Source: JAXMHN01 sp964578605
GTDB lineage: Bacteria; Verrucomicrobiota; Verrucomicrobiia; Limisphaerales; SIBE01
Assembly: GCA_964578605.1 (NCBI GenBank)
Contig: CAZODO010000021.1
Span: 1-64,000, forward strand
Length of the DNA: 64,000 nucleotides
Reading direction: 5' to 3'
Shown: positions 25,818 through 35,132 of the stretch, one piece after another
Numbering within the stretch: position 1 is the stretch's first letter
Layout of the letters: the number at the start of each line of letters is the position of its first letter
The notes under the pieces: model-generated
Seen by the model: only the letters and a program-made list of their open reading frames with translations
Databases searched by the model: none
Told to the model about the DNA's origin: nothing
Program-made: the position numbers and the translations under genes

Positions 25818-27290
25818 TCAACTTTGCGAGCCCGAATCGGTCTCGAGCTCCACGCGTTCCGCGAAGATCGTCTGATCCGCGTTGGAGCTTTCGCCACCCC
25901 CCATGCCGGCGTTCTTCGACTGCCGGAACACGAGGCGGAACGGCCCAATTTCGATCTGGTCCCGGTCCCGGAGCAGGACGGGCTGGCTGATGCGCCGGCC
26001 GTTGACGTAGGTGCCGTTGCTGCTGCCCAAGTCCAGCAGCCAGAATTCATACTGCTTTTGCGGCTGGATCAGCGCGTGCCGGCGCGAAACCTTGGAATCG
26101 TTCAGCACAATATCACTGGTGGACCCGCGTCCGATCGTGAAGGTTCCCCGCAGCCGGATACGACCGCCTCCTGGCTTTTGGAGTTCCGCGTCGGGCACGC
26201 TGGCGGCCACCCAGGGTTCGTCGAACACCCGCGCGTAGATCTGGTTTCGCACGCGCAGAAACCCTTCGCTCACATCAACGATTCCCGCGAGGCGCAACTG
26301 GTTGATGAATTCATCGGTCTCGTCATCGGGCACGTGCTCGCCTTTAAGCACCTGCTCGTACAGCCCGAGCAGCCGCGCCAGATCCAGTTCGGTGCGCAAG
26401 AGCCGTTCCCGCACGAACAACAGATTATCGTCCTGCTCCCGGGCGCGCGGCGACAGAAACAGGTTCTCGCATAGCGAATCGACCGTCTCCGCGCTGGCGG
26501 CAGCCGCCTTTCTTTGCTGGATGAACTCCACCACCGCCCGGCAAAGCCGCTGGGTGAGGTACGGATGGCCATGGGTCCAGTCAAAGACGCGTTCCACCAG
26601 TTCCTTCGCTTGGACCGCATCGCGCGAAAGCCTCTGGCCCAAGGGCGCCGCCTCCGCCAGCGTAAAGTCAGTGAGCTCAATCCGATGCCCAATATTGAAC
26701 GGCGTCGTGCGCGTGTTCCGGATCAATTCCGACGGCGTCGCGACGCCCAGCAGGCAAAACGTGAGCCGGTTGAACTCCGCGTCTTCCGACCGCCGGTTGT
26801 AGCATTCCCGGATCGCGGCGAAAAACTCGTCGGTGGAGAACGGCAAGCTGCGGACCGTGTCAATCTCGTCGATGAAGATGACCAACTGGCCGGAAACATG
26901 TGCCAGCACGACCTCACGCAAGGCGCAAAAGAGCCGTTGCACAGGCCCGATGCTCTGGTGATCCGCCCAGTACTCCTCCAGTTCGTCCTCCAGACGGAGC
27001 GGGCGGGCCATGCGCAGCAACAGGCCATCATACCATTGTTCCGACGTCAGGTTCAGCCCGATTGCCGTCAGGTCGACCGCCACGACCTCGCACTGCTCCC
27101 GGCGCAAGCGCACCGCGGTCCGGACCATCAAGGAGGACTTGCCCATCTGCCGGGAGGTCAGCACATAACAGAACTGGCCCTGGAGAAGGCGGGTGCAGAC
27201 CTCCATGTCGGCTCGACGTTCCACGTAGGAAGGCGCATCCGCCTGGAGCGTCCCTCCTGTAATATAGAAAGTGGCGTCCTGCGCGCGCAT
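25818..27290 (-). CDS. AAA-35 ATPase fused to a C-terminal FHA domain
   Basis: 490 residues. An AAA-like domain of the AAA_35 type spans about 8-330, with Walker A TSRQMGKSSLM near 45-55 and Walker B LVIFIDEIDTV near 138, followed by the winged-helix-like WTHGHPYLTQRLCRAVVEF region. An FHA domain at about 380-465 shows the conserved GRGSTSDI, SRRHALI and LDLGSSNGTYVNGR motifs, so it should bind phosphothreonine peptides. AAA_35 proteins are usually fused to WD40 or signalling domains in cyanobacteria and related phyla; their role is unknown. No kinase gene is adjacent. Confidence 0.88.
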   Translation of the reverse strand: MRAQDATFYITGGTLQADAPSYVERRADMEVCTRLLQGQFCYVLTSRQMGKSSLMVRTAVRLRREQCEVVAVDLTAIGLNLTSEQWYDGLLLRMARPLRLEDELEEYWADHQSIGPVQRLFCALREVVLAHVSGQLVIFIDEIDTVRSLPFSTDEFFAAIRECYNRRSEDAEFNRLTFCLLGVATPSELIRNTRTTPFNIGHRIELTDFTLAEAAPLGQRLSRDAVQAKELVERVFDWTHGHPYLTQRLCRAVVEFIQQRKAAAASAETVDSLCENLFLSPRAREQDDNLLFVRERLLRTELDLARLLGLYEQVLKGEHVPDDETDEFINQLRLAGIVDVSEGFLRVRNQIYARVFDEPWVAASVPDAELQKPGGGRIRLRGTFTIGRGSTSDIVLNDSKVSRRHALIQPQKQYEFWLLDLGSSNGTYVNGRRISQPVLLRDRDQIEIGPFRLVFRQSKNAGMGGGESSNADQTIFAERVELETDSGSQS

Positions 27291-27484
27291 CAGCTTTGAT
27301 CGACGCCGGAATACTCAGGCCCGTGGCCCGCCAATGTAAAGCCGAGAGTGGCGCCGGAACAAGATTGGCGTTGAACTGGCGCCAGCCTGGTTGTTACCTC
27401 CTTTGGAACGGTATCGTCGAACATGCGAATTCCCCTTGCCTGCCGCCGCGCGAAGGAAGGCTCTGCCAATTCCGGAGGGCTCTT

Positions 27485-28948
27485 ATGAGCCTTGAAGACC
27501 GGCTCTATCCGCTCTTGAGCCTTTATGGCCGTTTGCCCCAAGGCGTCCAGCGTGCCGTCGGCGCCACCTACCGCCATCTGCCGCAATCCTGGCGCTGGGG
27601 CAAGCATTACCCCGAGTTCAAGCGCCTCGCCCTTGACGGGGAAAGGTGGTCCGCAGACCAAGTGCGCGAGTATCAACTGAAAGAGCTGCGGCGCACCCTG
27701 CACCACGCCGCCAATTATTGCCGGTTCTACCAGTACCGGTTTACCCAGGCTTACTTTCGGCCGGAAACCGTCCACACCTTCGCCGACCTTCGCGACTGCC
27801 CCTTTCTCGAGAAGAAGGACCTGCTCGAACATCTCCCGGAACTGGTCTCCAGCGACGTCCCGGCTGCCCAGCGCCTTTACATCACCACCGGCGGCTCGAC
27901 CGGAGTCCCGGTAGGCTTCTATCTCCAGAAAGGGATCAGCCGCCCGAAAGAACAGGCTTTCTGGGAAACGATCTGGCGCCGGGCAGGCTACTTCGACGGG
28001 GCGCGCCTGGCGGTCATTCGCGGCCATGTGGTCAGCGAAAAGGCCTCCGGCCAGATCGCCGTCTATGACGCCACGCGCGATTGGCTGATGCTCTCGTCCT
28101 ATCACCTGACCCCCGAACGGCTGCCGGAATACCTGGACGCCATCGCCCGTTTCAAGCCTGACCTTCTCCATGCTTACCCTTCCGCAGCGCTCCAATTGGC
28201 AGAGTATCTCGAGAAATCAGGCAAGAGTTGGCAAGTGCCCCTCCGCGGGATGCTTTGCGGTTCCGAACGGCTTGCGCTCCCCCAAAAACGGCTCCTGGAA
28301 CGCGTTTTCCAGTGCCGCGTATACCGTTGGTATGGTCATTCGGAACGCGTGGTTCTGGCTGGCGAAGGCCAGCAATCCGACCTGCTCTTCTTTGTGCCTC
28401 AATATGGATTTGTCGAGTTCGGTCCGCCCAATGAAGAGGGTTTGCGCGAGGTGATTGGCACTTCCTTTCACAACATGGCCATGCCGCTGGTGCGATATCG
28501 AACCGGCGATTACGTCCGGCTGGTGGAAGACTCCATCGTTCACGGCCCATGGTCGCCCGTGATGGATTACCGGCACGATCCCGAAACCGGCCTCGCTGGC
28601 ACCCTGGAATTCCCCTGGCCTGCAGTGAGCGATGTCGCGGGGCGCGAGCAGGAGTTCCTGGTTAGCGCCGGCGGCAGGCGGATATCTCTGACCGCTTTCA
28701 ACATGCACGATGCCGTCTTTGACGGCCTTTATGCCGTCCAGTTCTACCAGGCGGAGGCTGGCCGGGCGGAGTTCCGATACGTTCCAGGCCCTCATTTCGA
28801 TCCTTCGCGCCTCCCCGAGATCGAATCGGGCATCCGACGCAAGCTTGGAGACGATTTCCAGGTGGAGATGCGCGCGGTGACTGAGGTGGAGAAGACCGTG
28901 CGAGGGAAACATCGGTGGCTCGTTAGCAAGCTGCAGAACCCTGCCTGA
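27485..28948 (+). CDS. CapK/PaaK-like AMP-forming ligase family protein
   Basis: 487 residues of the phenylacetate-CoA-ligase/CapK branch of the ANL superfamily. It carries the family's nucleotide-binding TTGGSTGVPVGFYLQKG and a RYRTGDYVRLVEDS hinge region; it begins with a family-typical MSLEDRLYPLLSLYGRLP. CapK-like proteins occur in polysaccharide gene clusters, so the substrate need not be an aryl acid. GGAGGG lies 6 bp before the ATG, which decides this start over the longer frame from 27296. It is divergent from the AAA-FHA gene and unrelated in position to the paaK operon 4 kb downstream. Confidence 0.85.
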   Translation: MSLEDRLYPLLSLYGRLPQGVQRAVGATYRHLPQSWRWGKHYPEFKRLALDGERWSADQVREYQLKELRRTLHHAANYCRFYQYRFTQAYFRPETVHTFADLRDCPFLEKKDLLEHLPELVSSDVPAAQRLYITTGGSTGVPVGFYLQKGISRPKEQAFWETIWRRAGYFDGARLAVIRGHVVSEKASGQIAVYDATRDWLMLSSYHLTPERLPEYLDAIARFKPDLLHAYPSAALQLAEYLEKSGKSWQVPLRGMLCGSERLALPQKRLLERVFQCRVYRWYGHSERVVLAGEGQQSDLLFFVPQYGFVEFGPPNEEGLREVIGTSFHNMAMPLVRYRTGDYVRLVEDSIVHGPWSPVMDYRHDPETGLAGTLEFPWPAVSDVAGREQEFLVSAGGRRISLTAFNMHDAVFDGLYAVQFYQAEAGRAEFRYVPGPHFDPSRLPEIESGIRRKLGDDFQVEMRAVTEVEKTVRGKHRWLVSKLQNPA

Positions 28949-29116
28949 ACCCGCCCGGCGGTGCTGGACGCCCTCGCTTTGTGCAAGGGTGCGCCGACCC
29001 CGCGACGGCCCTGAGGCGATCCCGCGCCGGCCCTGGGGCGCCCTGAGGTTCCGGAATACGTATGCTCAAGCGTTCAACCCGCGCCCCCGCCCTGTCCCCT
29101 TCCAGCTCCTTCCAGT

Positions 29117-29210
29117 CTAAACGCACGCTAAACGCACGCTAAACGCACGTCACACTCACATGTATTTGAGTTTCAATTGTGTGTTTCATGTGTTTAAGAT
29201 GAGTTTACTT
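29117..29210. repeat. 11-bp inverted array E
   Basis: The left arm has three perfect copies of CTAAACGCACG (29117-29149) and a diverged fourth unit TCACACTCACA. The right arm holds opposed units TGAGTTTCAAT, TGTGTGTTTCA, TGTGTTTAAGA and TGAGTTTACTT (29167-29210). The left unit is identical to that of array B, 20.8 kb away, and CATGTGTTTAA at 29187-29197 is identical to array B's right-arm unit. It lies in the 583-bp gap before the aryl acid operon. Confidence 0.85.
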
Positions 29211-29379
29211 CGAAAGGAGCACGGCTCGAAGGCGTGAGGACGCCGTGCCCGCAGTCCGCGCAGAAGCGCCCTCCCGGGAACTCCGGACGCCTGGGGTTCG
29301 AAAATCTGGTAACATTTTGCCACGCAAAGAGGCAAATTGTGCTCGACAGCCGCTTCCAAGGGCGTATAAGGATCACTTC

Positions 29380-29398
29380 ATCGTCCGCAACGGACGAT
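29380..29398. other. short perfect hairpin in long leader region
   Basis: ATCGTCCG-CAA-CGGACGAT, an 8-bp perfect stem with a 3-base loop, 134 bp before the first gene of the aryl acid operon. No T run follows. Apart from this and array E, the 28949-29531 gap shows no gene and no riboswitch I can recognise. Confidence 0.45.
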
Positions 29399-29531
29399 CA
29401 GCTCACTCGGGCCAACCGCCAGCTAGGTCGTGCCGGGGTCCAGGCGCGATGCAGGGTTGTGAGTCCGTGAACTTGAGGGAAGCAGCAGGCGGTCCTGAGC
29501 GCAGCGGAAACGTCAAAACGAAAGGCGCCTC

Positions 29532-29702
29532 ATGTTAGGCATCGATGACGGAGTGGTTGCGCTGGTTTTCGTGCTGTGTTTGCTGAGCAGCGCGTTGTGT
29601 GTTGGCTACGCTTGGATCAACTGGAACCGGGGCGACGACACGGTCCAGGAGGAGGACAAAGACTGGCGCGCGGGGGAGAACAAGGTCGAGGAGAATATTT
29701 GA
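29532..29702 (+). CDS. symporter small accessory protein
   Basis: 56 residues. An N-terminal MLGIDDGVVALVFVLCLLSS membrane helix continues into ALCVGYAWINWNRG, then a strongly acidic tail rich in E, D and K ends in VEENI. This matches the small accessory subunits encoded directly upstream of some SSS-family symporters. It is 27 bp upstream of such a symporter here. Homologues are short, near 50-60 residues, so it is complete. A stabilising or gating role for the transporter is presumed from linkage only. Confidence 0.88.
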   Translation: MLGIDDGVVALVFVLCLLSSALCVGYAWINWNRGDDTVQEEDKDWRAGENKVEENI

Positions 29703-29729
29703 CGTCCAACTTCAACCCCGGAGGAAGCC

Positions 29730-31715
29730 ATGTTTCTCGCTGAAGTGAGTTTGGTGGATATCGTCGTGGTCCTGATTTACCTCTTTGTGACAGCCTACCT
29801 GGGCTGGCTGGGGTATCGAGGCACCAAAACGGCAACCGATTACCTTGTCGCCGGCAGGAAGGTGCACCCGTTCGTCATGGCGCTCAGTTACGGTGCCACA
29901 TTCATCTCGACCAGCGCCATTGTCGGGTTCGGCGGGGTGGCGGGGTTATTCGGGATGAGCCTGCTCTGGTTGACGTTCTGCAACATCTTCGTGGGGATCT
30001 TCATTGCCTTCGTCTTTCTGGGCGGGCCGACCCGCCGGATTGGCCACCGGCTGGATGCGCACACGTTTCCGGAACTGCTCGGGCGCCGGTTTGAAAGCAA
30101 ATTTGTCCAGGTCTTCGCCGGGGTTGTGATCGCCGTGTTCATGCCCCTGTACGGGGCGGCGGTTCTGCTCGGGGGCACGGAATTTATCGCCACGGCCATG
30201 GGGTTGAATTTCGACGTCGCGCTCTTCCTTTTCGCGGTGATTGTGGCGGCTTACGTGTTTTTCGGCGGGCTGAAAGCGGTCATGTACACGGACGCATTGC
30301 AGGGGGCGATCATGTTTTTGGGGATGCTCATCCTGCTGGTCTACACCTACGCAAAAGTCGGCGGGGTCATCGAGGGCCACCAAGCGCTCTCCGACATGTC
30401 GGGGCTCGTTCCCCCCAGCCTGCAGGCGATTGGGCACCAGGGATGGGCTTCGATGCCGAAATTCGGCTTTGGCGAAACCCAGTACAACCTGTGGTGGATC
30501 GTGATTTCAACCATCGTGATGGGCGTGGGCATCGGCGTGCTGGCTCAACCCCAGCTCGTGGTGCGCTTCATGACCGTGAATAGCAAGCGCGAGTTGAACC
30601 GGGCGGTGGGGATTGGCGGCGTGTTTATCCTGGCGATGACAGGCGTGGCCTTCGTCACAGGCGCTTTGAGCAATGCCTATTTCGCACTGCACGGCCCGCT
30701 CTTCTCCGGGCGGGTGATCAAGGTGGTCAGCGCGGAGAAAGGCCAAGCCTTCATGCAGTTGATGAAGGCGAACGACTCGGGCGCGTGGCAGGACCTTGTC
30801 GATATCAAAGCTCCCGACGGCAAGACCGTGCTTGAAACGGTGGCCCGTCCTCCGGTCTGGGATCCCGCCGGGAAATGGCTGCCGGTGCCCAAGACCACCA
30901 ACCAGAACGGGCAGATTGTCGAAGGCAAAGTCATCCCGGCCGTTTTTGAAAAGGAGCAGTTCGCGCTCGCGTCGGCGCCGGCTGTGGCGGACAAGCCTGC
31001 GGTGGTCCAGGGCCGGACCATTTCCATCGTCATAGCGAAGGGCAACGACGCGCAGATCATCCCAACCTACATCACGTCAGCTCTGCCCAAATGGTTCGGG
31101 TTGGTCTTCCTGCTGACGCTGCTTGCGGCGGCCATGAGCACTCTCTCGAGCCAGTTCCATACCCTGGGAACCGCTGCGGGACGGGATGTCTTCGAGAAGT
31201 TGGTGGGCACGGGCACAGGGGGAGCGAACCGGACGGTGTTCATCGTCCGGGTGGCCATATTGATCGGCCTCATCGCCGGGGTCACCATCAGCCATTACGC
31301 CCGTGCCGAGACGATCATTGCGCGAGCCACCGCCATTTTCTTCGGCGTTTGCGCATCGGCATTCCTGCCCTCGTTTGTGGGGGGGCTCTTCTGGCGCAGA
31401 ATGACTCGCTCCGGAGCCATCGCGTCGATGATCACTGGCGTGAGCGTGACGGCCTTCTGGCTTCTCTTTGTGAAAGTGCCGGAAATCGGGGCGTTTGGGC
31501 TGGTCAACCAAAGCATCCTGGCGCATAAGCCGAATTGGCCTGTGGTCGATCCGCTCATCGTCGCCCTGCCGCTTTCCGTCGCCGCCGCGATCCTGGTGAG
31601 CCTTTTCACCCGCCCGCCCAGCGAAGAACTCTTGGCGAAGTGCTTTCCGCGGGCAAATAAATCCTCTTCCACCGACCGTCAGCCACAACACCCCTCTGCA
31701 ATATCAACCCCATGA
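29730..31715 (+). CDS. sodium:solute symporter (SSS family) with large loop insertion
   Basis: 661 residues; SSS proteins are usually near 500-550. It begins VDIVVVLIYLFVTAYLGWLG and contains the SSS core ATFISTSAIVGFGG near residue 52 and AAAMSTLSSQFHTLGTAAGRD near 470. Residues about 327-442 form a non-membrane insertion between helices, starting RVIKVVSAEKGQAF and ending near IIPTYI. GGAGG precedes the ATG. It overlaps the porin gene by 4 bp (ATGA). Linkage to paaK and ior genes suggests aryl acids, keto acids or amino acids as substrate; this is inference. Confidence 0.92.
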   Translation: MFLAEVSLVDIVVVLIYLFVTAYLGWLGYRGTKTATDYLVAGRKVHPFVMALSYGATFISTSAIVGFGGVAGLFGMSLLWLTFCNIFVGIFIAFVFLGGPTRRIGHRLDAHTFPELLGRRFESKFVQVFAGVVIAVFMPLYGAAVLLGGTEFIATAMGLNFDVALFLFAVIVAAYVFFGGLKAVMYTDALQGAIMFLGMLILLVYTYAKVGGVIEGHQALSDMSGLVPPSLQAIGHQGWASMPKFGFGETQYNLWWIVISTIVMGVGIGVLAQPQLVVRFMTVNSKRELNRAVGIGGVFILAMTGVAFVTGALSNAYFALHGPLFSGRVIKVVSAEKGQAFMQLMKANDSGAWQDLVDIKAPDGKTVLETVARPPVWDPAGKWLPVPKTTNQNGQIVEGKVIPAVFEKEQFALASAPAVADKPAVVQGRTISIVIAKGNDAQIIPTYITSALPKWFGLVFLLTLLAAAMSTLSSQFHTLGTAAGRDVFEKLVGTGTGGANRTVFIVRVAILIGLIAGVTISHYARAETIIARATAIFFGVCASAFLPSFVGGLFWRRMTRSGAIASMITGVSVTAFWLLFVKVPEIGAFGLVNQSILAHKPNWPVVDPLIVALPLSVAAAILVSLFTRPPSEELLAKCFPRANKSSSTDRQPQHPSAISTP

Positions 31716-33154
31716 CATCATCTCTGATCCCATCCCTATGTGTTGTCACCCTGCTCGCTTCCATCGTTGGCCAGGCGCAGACCGCGGCGCCGCCTCCCCC
31801 GAGCCTCTTTGACAAGTTCTCCACCGAGGTGCGGAACCCGGTGCCATGGTTCAACTGGGGCGCGGACATGCGGGTGCGAAATGAGTACTTCGACAATATT
31901 ATCACCCTGACAGACGACAACAAACTGCACGAGCAGGATGTCATCCGGTACCGGGGCCGGGTCTGGGCTTCCGTGATGCCCTGGAGCGGGTTGAGCTTGA
32001 ACACCCGCCTTTCGGCTGAGCCGCGTGGCTTTATGCGGCCGGGCTTTGCGGGCACTTACCGCGGCCAGTCGGGCATGGAATGGCGTTACGGGATTTTCGA
32101 TGTCCTGAACCTCAAGTTGACCAATGTCTTTAACCAGCCGCTCTCGCTTACCGTCGGGCGCCAGGACCTTGCTTTTGGCGAGTACTGGAACTGGTGGCTC
32201 GTGGCGGACGGGACGCCCGGAGACGGCTCGTGGTCGTTCTTCCTGGATGGCGCCCGCCTCACCTACGACGCGGCGGACATCAAGACCCGGTTCGACGCGA
32301 TCTATGTCTACCAGAGCGCCCGGCCCGACGATTGGCTTCCCACACTGGGGTACTCGTCCAATTTCTACCTCACGGAGCAGGATGAACAGGGCGTGATCCT
32401 CTATGCTTCCAACAAATCGCTGAACAAGCTGCAACTGGACGGCTATTTCATTTACAAGAAGGACAACCCGGAGCTGGCCAGTGGCGACGAAGCCAATATC
32501 TACACGCTCGGAGGCAAGCTCCTGGGCAACCCGTGGGAGCATTGGCAATATGCCCTCGAAGGCGCCTACCAGTTCGGCGAGAAAGATGACCCGACCGTCA
32601 AGACCCCGCGCGACGCCGGGATGCGTGATCTCGATGCCTTTGGCGGCAACGCCCGCTTGAGCTACCTGTTCAAAGACCCCCACAACAACCAGCTCCACGC
32701 CTTTTACGAATTCCTTTCGGGAGACGATCCGGACACCGAAGGCACCGATGAGATGTTCGACATTCTGTGGGGCCGGTGGCCAAGATTCAGCGAAGGTTAC
32801 ATCTATTCGTACATTCCCGAGACGGGCGGGCGGGTCGCCCAGCTCAACAACATTCAGCGGGTCGGGGCAGGTTGGAGCATCAACCCGATCAAGGACATGA
32901 CCTTCACCGCCACTTACAATGCCTGGTTCGCTCCCGAAGAAGTCACGCGGCCGCTCAGCCCGCTTCCCGGCAACCCGGGCAGTGCTTTTAGCACGGGCAG
33001 TTTCCGCGGTCATTTCCTGCAAACGGTCCTCAAGCATCAGTTTAACAAACACGCGGCAGGCCATCTTTGGGGGGAGTTCATCTGGCCGGGCGACTATTAC
33101 GAGGAGCAGCCGTTTATGGACTTCCTTCGAGCGGAAATCTTGTTAACCTTCTGA
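31712..33154 (+). CDS. outer-membrane beta-barrel porin, alginate-export-like
   Basis: 480 residues with a signal peptide (LCVVTLLASIVGQAQTAA) and alternating amphipathic strands typical of a large barrel. The middle contains LSLTVGRQDLAFGEYWNW, a motif shared with alginate_exp-type porins. It ends in a phenylalanine after LRAEILLTF, as expected for BAM-dependent insertion. It is coupled by ATGA to the symporter gene, so the two should form an outer- plus inner-membrane uptake route. The alginate label describes the fold only. Confidence 0.85.
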   Translation: MTSSLIPSLCVVTLLASIVGQAQTAAPPPPSLFDKFSTEVRNPVPWFNWGADMRVRNEYFDNIITLTDDNKLHEQDVIRYRGRVWASVMPWSGLSLNTRLSAEPRGFMRPGFAGTYRGQSGMEWRYGIFDVLNLKLTNVFNQPLSLTVGRQDLAFGEYWNWWLVADGTPGDGSWSFFLDGARLTYDAADIKTRFDAIYVYQSARPDDWLPTLGYSSNFYLTEQDEQGVILYASNKSLNKLQLDGYFIYKKDNPELASGDEANIYTLGGKLLGNPWEHWQYALEGAYQFGEKDDPTVKTPRDAGMRDLDAFGGNARLSYLFKDPHNNQLHAFYEFLSGDDPDTEGTDEMFDILWGRWPRFSEGYIYSYIPETGGRVAQLNNIQRVGAGWSINPIKDMTFTATYNAWFAPEEVTRPLSPLPGNPGSAFSTGSFRGHFLQTVLKHQFNKHAAGHLWGEFIWPGDYYEEQPFMDFLRAEILLTF

Positions 33155-33274
33155 CGGCTCGCCCGGAATCCCCGCGGCGGGAGGCGTTCGGTTGCGATAG
33201 ACGCGATCTTTTCCCGCCGTGTTTCATGGCTGGACCCCACGCCGCACGTCCAGGGGAATCAGCGAGTCCATCTT

Positions 33275-34567
33275 ATGTTTCGCGACAAACCTATCGAAAC
33301 TCTCGAACGGCCTGCGTTGGAGCGCCTCCAACTCGAACGCCTCCAGGAAACGGTGGCCCGGGTTGCCCGGCGCGTGGACTTTTACCAGAAGCGCTTCGCC
33401 GAACTCGGGGTGCGTCCGGATCAGATCCGCTCCCTGGCGGATGTCCGGCGTTTGCCTTTCACCACCAGCGCCGACCTCCGGGCCAATTACCCGGACGGAA
33501 TGGTGGCGGTGGACCGCGACGAGATCTCGCGATTGCACACATCCAGCGGCACGACGGGCAAGCCCAAGGCTCTCTATTTCTCGCGCCGCGACGTGGATAA
33601 CGCGGCGGAGTTGATGGCCCGGTGCTTGATCATGTCGGGCGCGGGACCGCAGGATACCCTGCAGAACATGATGACCTACGGCCTGTTCACCGGCGCCTTG
33701 GTCATGCATTACGGGGCCGAAAAGGCCGGGATCATGGTCATTCCCGCCGGCCCGGGCAACTCGGAACGGCAGCTCATGTTGATGCAGGACTTCCGGACGA
33801 CGCTGATCCACGCCACCCCGAGTTACGCGCTGTACCTGGCCGACTTCCTCGCCCAACGGAAAATCGATCCGCGCAGAGACTTGGCCCTGCGAAAGGCCTA
33901 CGTCGGGGCGGAGCCTTACACGGATGAATCGCGCCGCAAGATCGAGGAGGCCTTCGGCATCGATGTCTATAATTGCTATGGCCTCTCAGAAATGAACGGC
34001 CCGGGAGTCGCGTTCGAGTGCAGCTGTAAGAAAGGCTTGCACCTTTGGGAGGACAATTACCTTCTCGAGATTATCGATCCCGCCACGGGCGAACCCCTCC
34101 CCGACGGGCAACCCGGCGAAATGGTGCTGACCACCCTTTGCCGCGAAGCCATGCCCCTGGTGCGTTATCGCACCCGCGACATCACATCCGTCATCCCCGA
34201 ACCCTGCCCCTGCGGCCGCACGCACCGCCGTATCCAAAGGATCACCGGTCGCTCCGACGACATGCTGATCATCCGCGGCGTCAATGTGTATCCGCAGCAG
34301 ATCGAGCGCGTCTTGATGAGCCTCCCCGCAGTGGGCCGCAATTACCTCATCACGCTCCAGGGCTTGGACGAGATGACGGTGCAGGTGGAACTGGCGGAAG
34401 CGGGGTTCGACGGCAAGGTCGAGCACCTGGTTCGCCTGCAGAATCAAATCGTGGAAAGACTCCGGGCGGAGATCCTCGTCAAACCCAAAGTCGAACTCGT
34501 GCCGCCCTGCACTTTGCCCATCAGCGAAGGCAAAGCGAAGCGGGTGATCGACAAACGGATCCTTTAA
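33275..34567 (+). CDS. paaK: phenylacetate-CoA ligase family protein (PaaK 1)
   Basis: A 430-residue AMP-forming aryl-CoA ligase. The phosphate loop is HTSSGTTGKPKALYF; YNCYGLSEMNGPGVAFEC is the adenine-side motif; RYRTRDITSVI and PCPCGRTHRRIQRITGRSDD form the hinge and cysteine loop. The catalytic lysine region near the C-terminus is SEGKAKRVIDKR. It is followed after 22 bp by an ACT-domain gene; the pair is repeated at 37236-39017. Expected reaction: arylacetate + ATP + CoA to arylacetyl-CoA. Which aryl acid is unknown. Confidence 0.92.
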   Translation: MFRDKPIETLERPALERLQLERLQETVARVARRVDFYQKRFAELGVRPDQIRSLADVRRLPFTTSADLRANYPDGMVAVDRDEISRLHTSSGTTGKPKALYFSRRDVDNAAELMARCLIMSGAGPQDTLQNMMTYGLFTGALVMHYGAEKAGIMVIPAGPGNSERQLMLMQDFRTTLIHATPSYALYLADFLAQRKIDPRRDLALRKAYVGAEPYTDESRRKIEEAFGIDVYNCYGLSEMNGPGVAFECSCKKGLHLWEDNYLLEIIDPATGEPLPDGQPGEMVLTTLCREAMPLVRYRTRDITSVIPEPCPCGRTHRRIQRITGRSDDMLIIRGVNVYPQQIERVLMSLPAVGRNYLITLQGLDEMTVQVELAEAGFDGKVEHLVRLQNQIVERLRAEILVKPKVELVPPCTLPISEGKAKRVIDKRIL

Positions 34568-34589
34568 CCCTGGCCCCTATCGACTGGTT

Positions 34590-35018
34590 ATGAATACCAT
34601 CAAGCTGCTCGCCATTTTCGCGGAAAACAAGGCCGGGCAATTGGCCCGGGTCACGGGATTGCTCGCGGAAGCCAACCTGAATATTCGCTGGGTGACCATC
34701 GCCAGCACCGAAGCGTTTGGGGTGATCAAGCTGCTGGTGGACGATACTGATATCGCCTTCCGCCAGCTCAAACATAATGGCGTGCCCGTCTCGATCGTCG
34801 ACGCCCTCGCCATCGAGGTTGAAGACAAACCGGGCGGGCTCCATAAAGTGGCACGCAGCCTCGCGGCAAGCGCGCTGAATATCGAGAACGCGTCCGGGAT
34901 GATTTCAAATGGCCGGGCGGTTCTGTTTATCGAAACGACGCAAGCCCAGCAAGCCGCTGAGATCCTGCAGAAGCAAGGCTTCCGCCTTCTAAGCTTGCGC
35001 GAAACCTTGCACACGTGA
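34590..35018 (+). CDS. tandem ACT-domain protein 1
   Basis: 142 residues with two ACT domains (about 3-70 and 72-140). The first opens IKLLAIFAENKAGQLARVTG, the second VEDKPGGLHKVARSLAASAL. ACT domains bind amino acids and give allosteric control. Stand-alone versions next to paaK are known in several phyla and are thought to tune the ligase or ior pathway to aromatic amino acid levels. There is no catalytic domain. Confidence 0.9.
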   Translation: MNTIKLLAIFAENKAGQLARVTGLLAEANLNIRWVTIASTEAFGVIKLLVDDTDIAFRQLKHNGVPVSIVDALAIEVEDKPGGLHKVARSLAASALNIENASGMISNGRAVLFIETTQAQQAAEILQKQGFRLLSLRETLHT

Positions 35019-35132
35019 ATGGCGCTGGTCCATGGCAAAAAATGTGTTGAAAAAAGCAGTTACTGCACTTGCCTGCAGGGAGAACTTTTGGTGGAGTAGT
35101 CCTGGCGGCATAAAACGCATTCATCTCTACAC

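Noticed and set aside
29310..29375. Cyclic-di-GMP-I (GEMM) riboswitch suggested by CACGCAAAGAGGCAAA
   Set aside because: Only the first conserved strand resembles the motif; the second GACGCAAAGC strand, tetraloop and receptor are absent.
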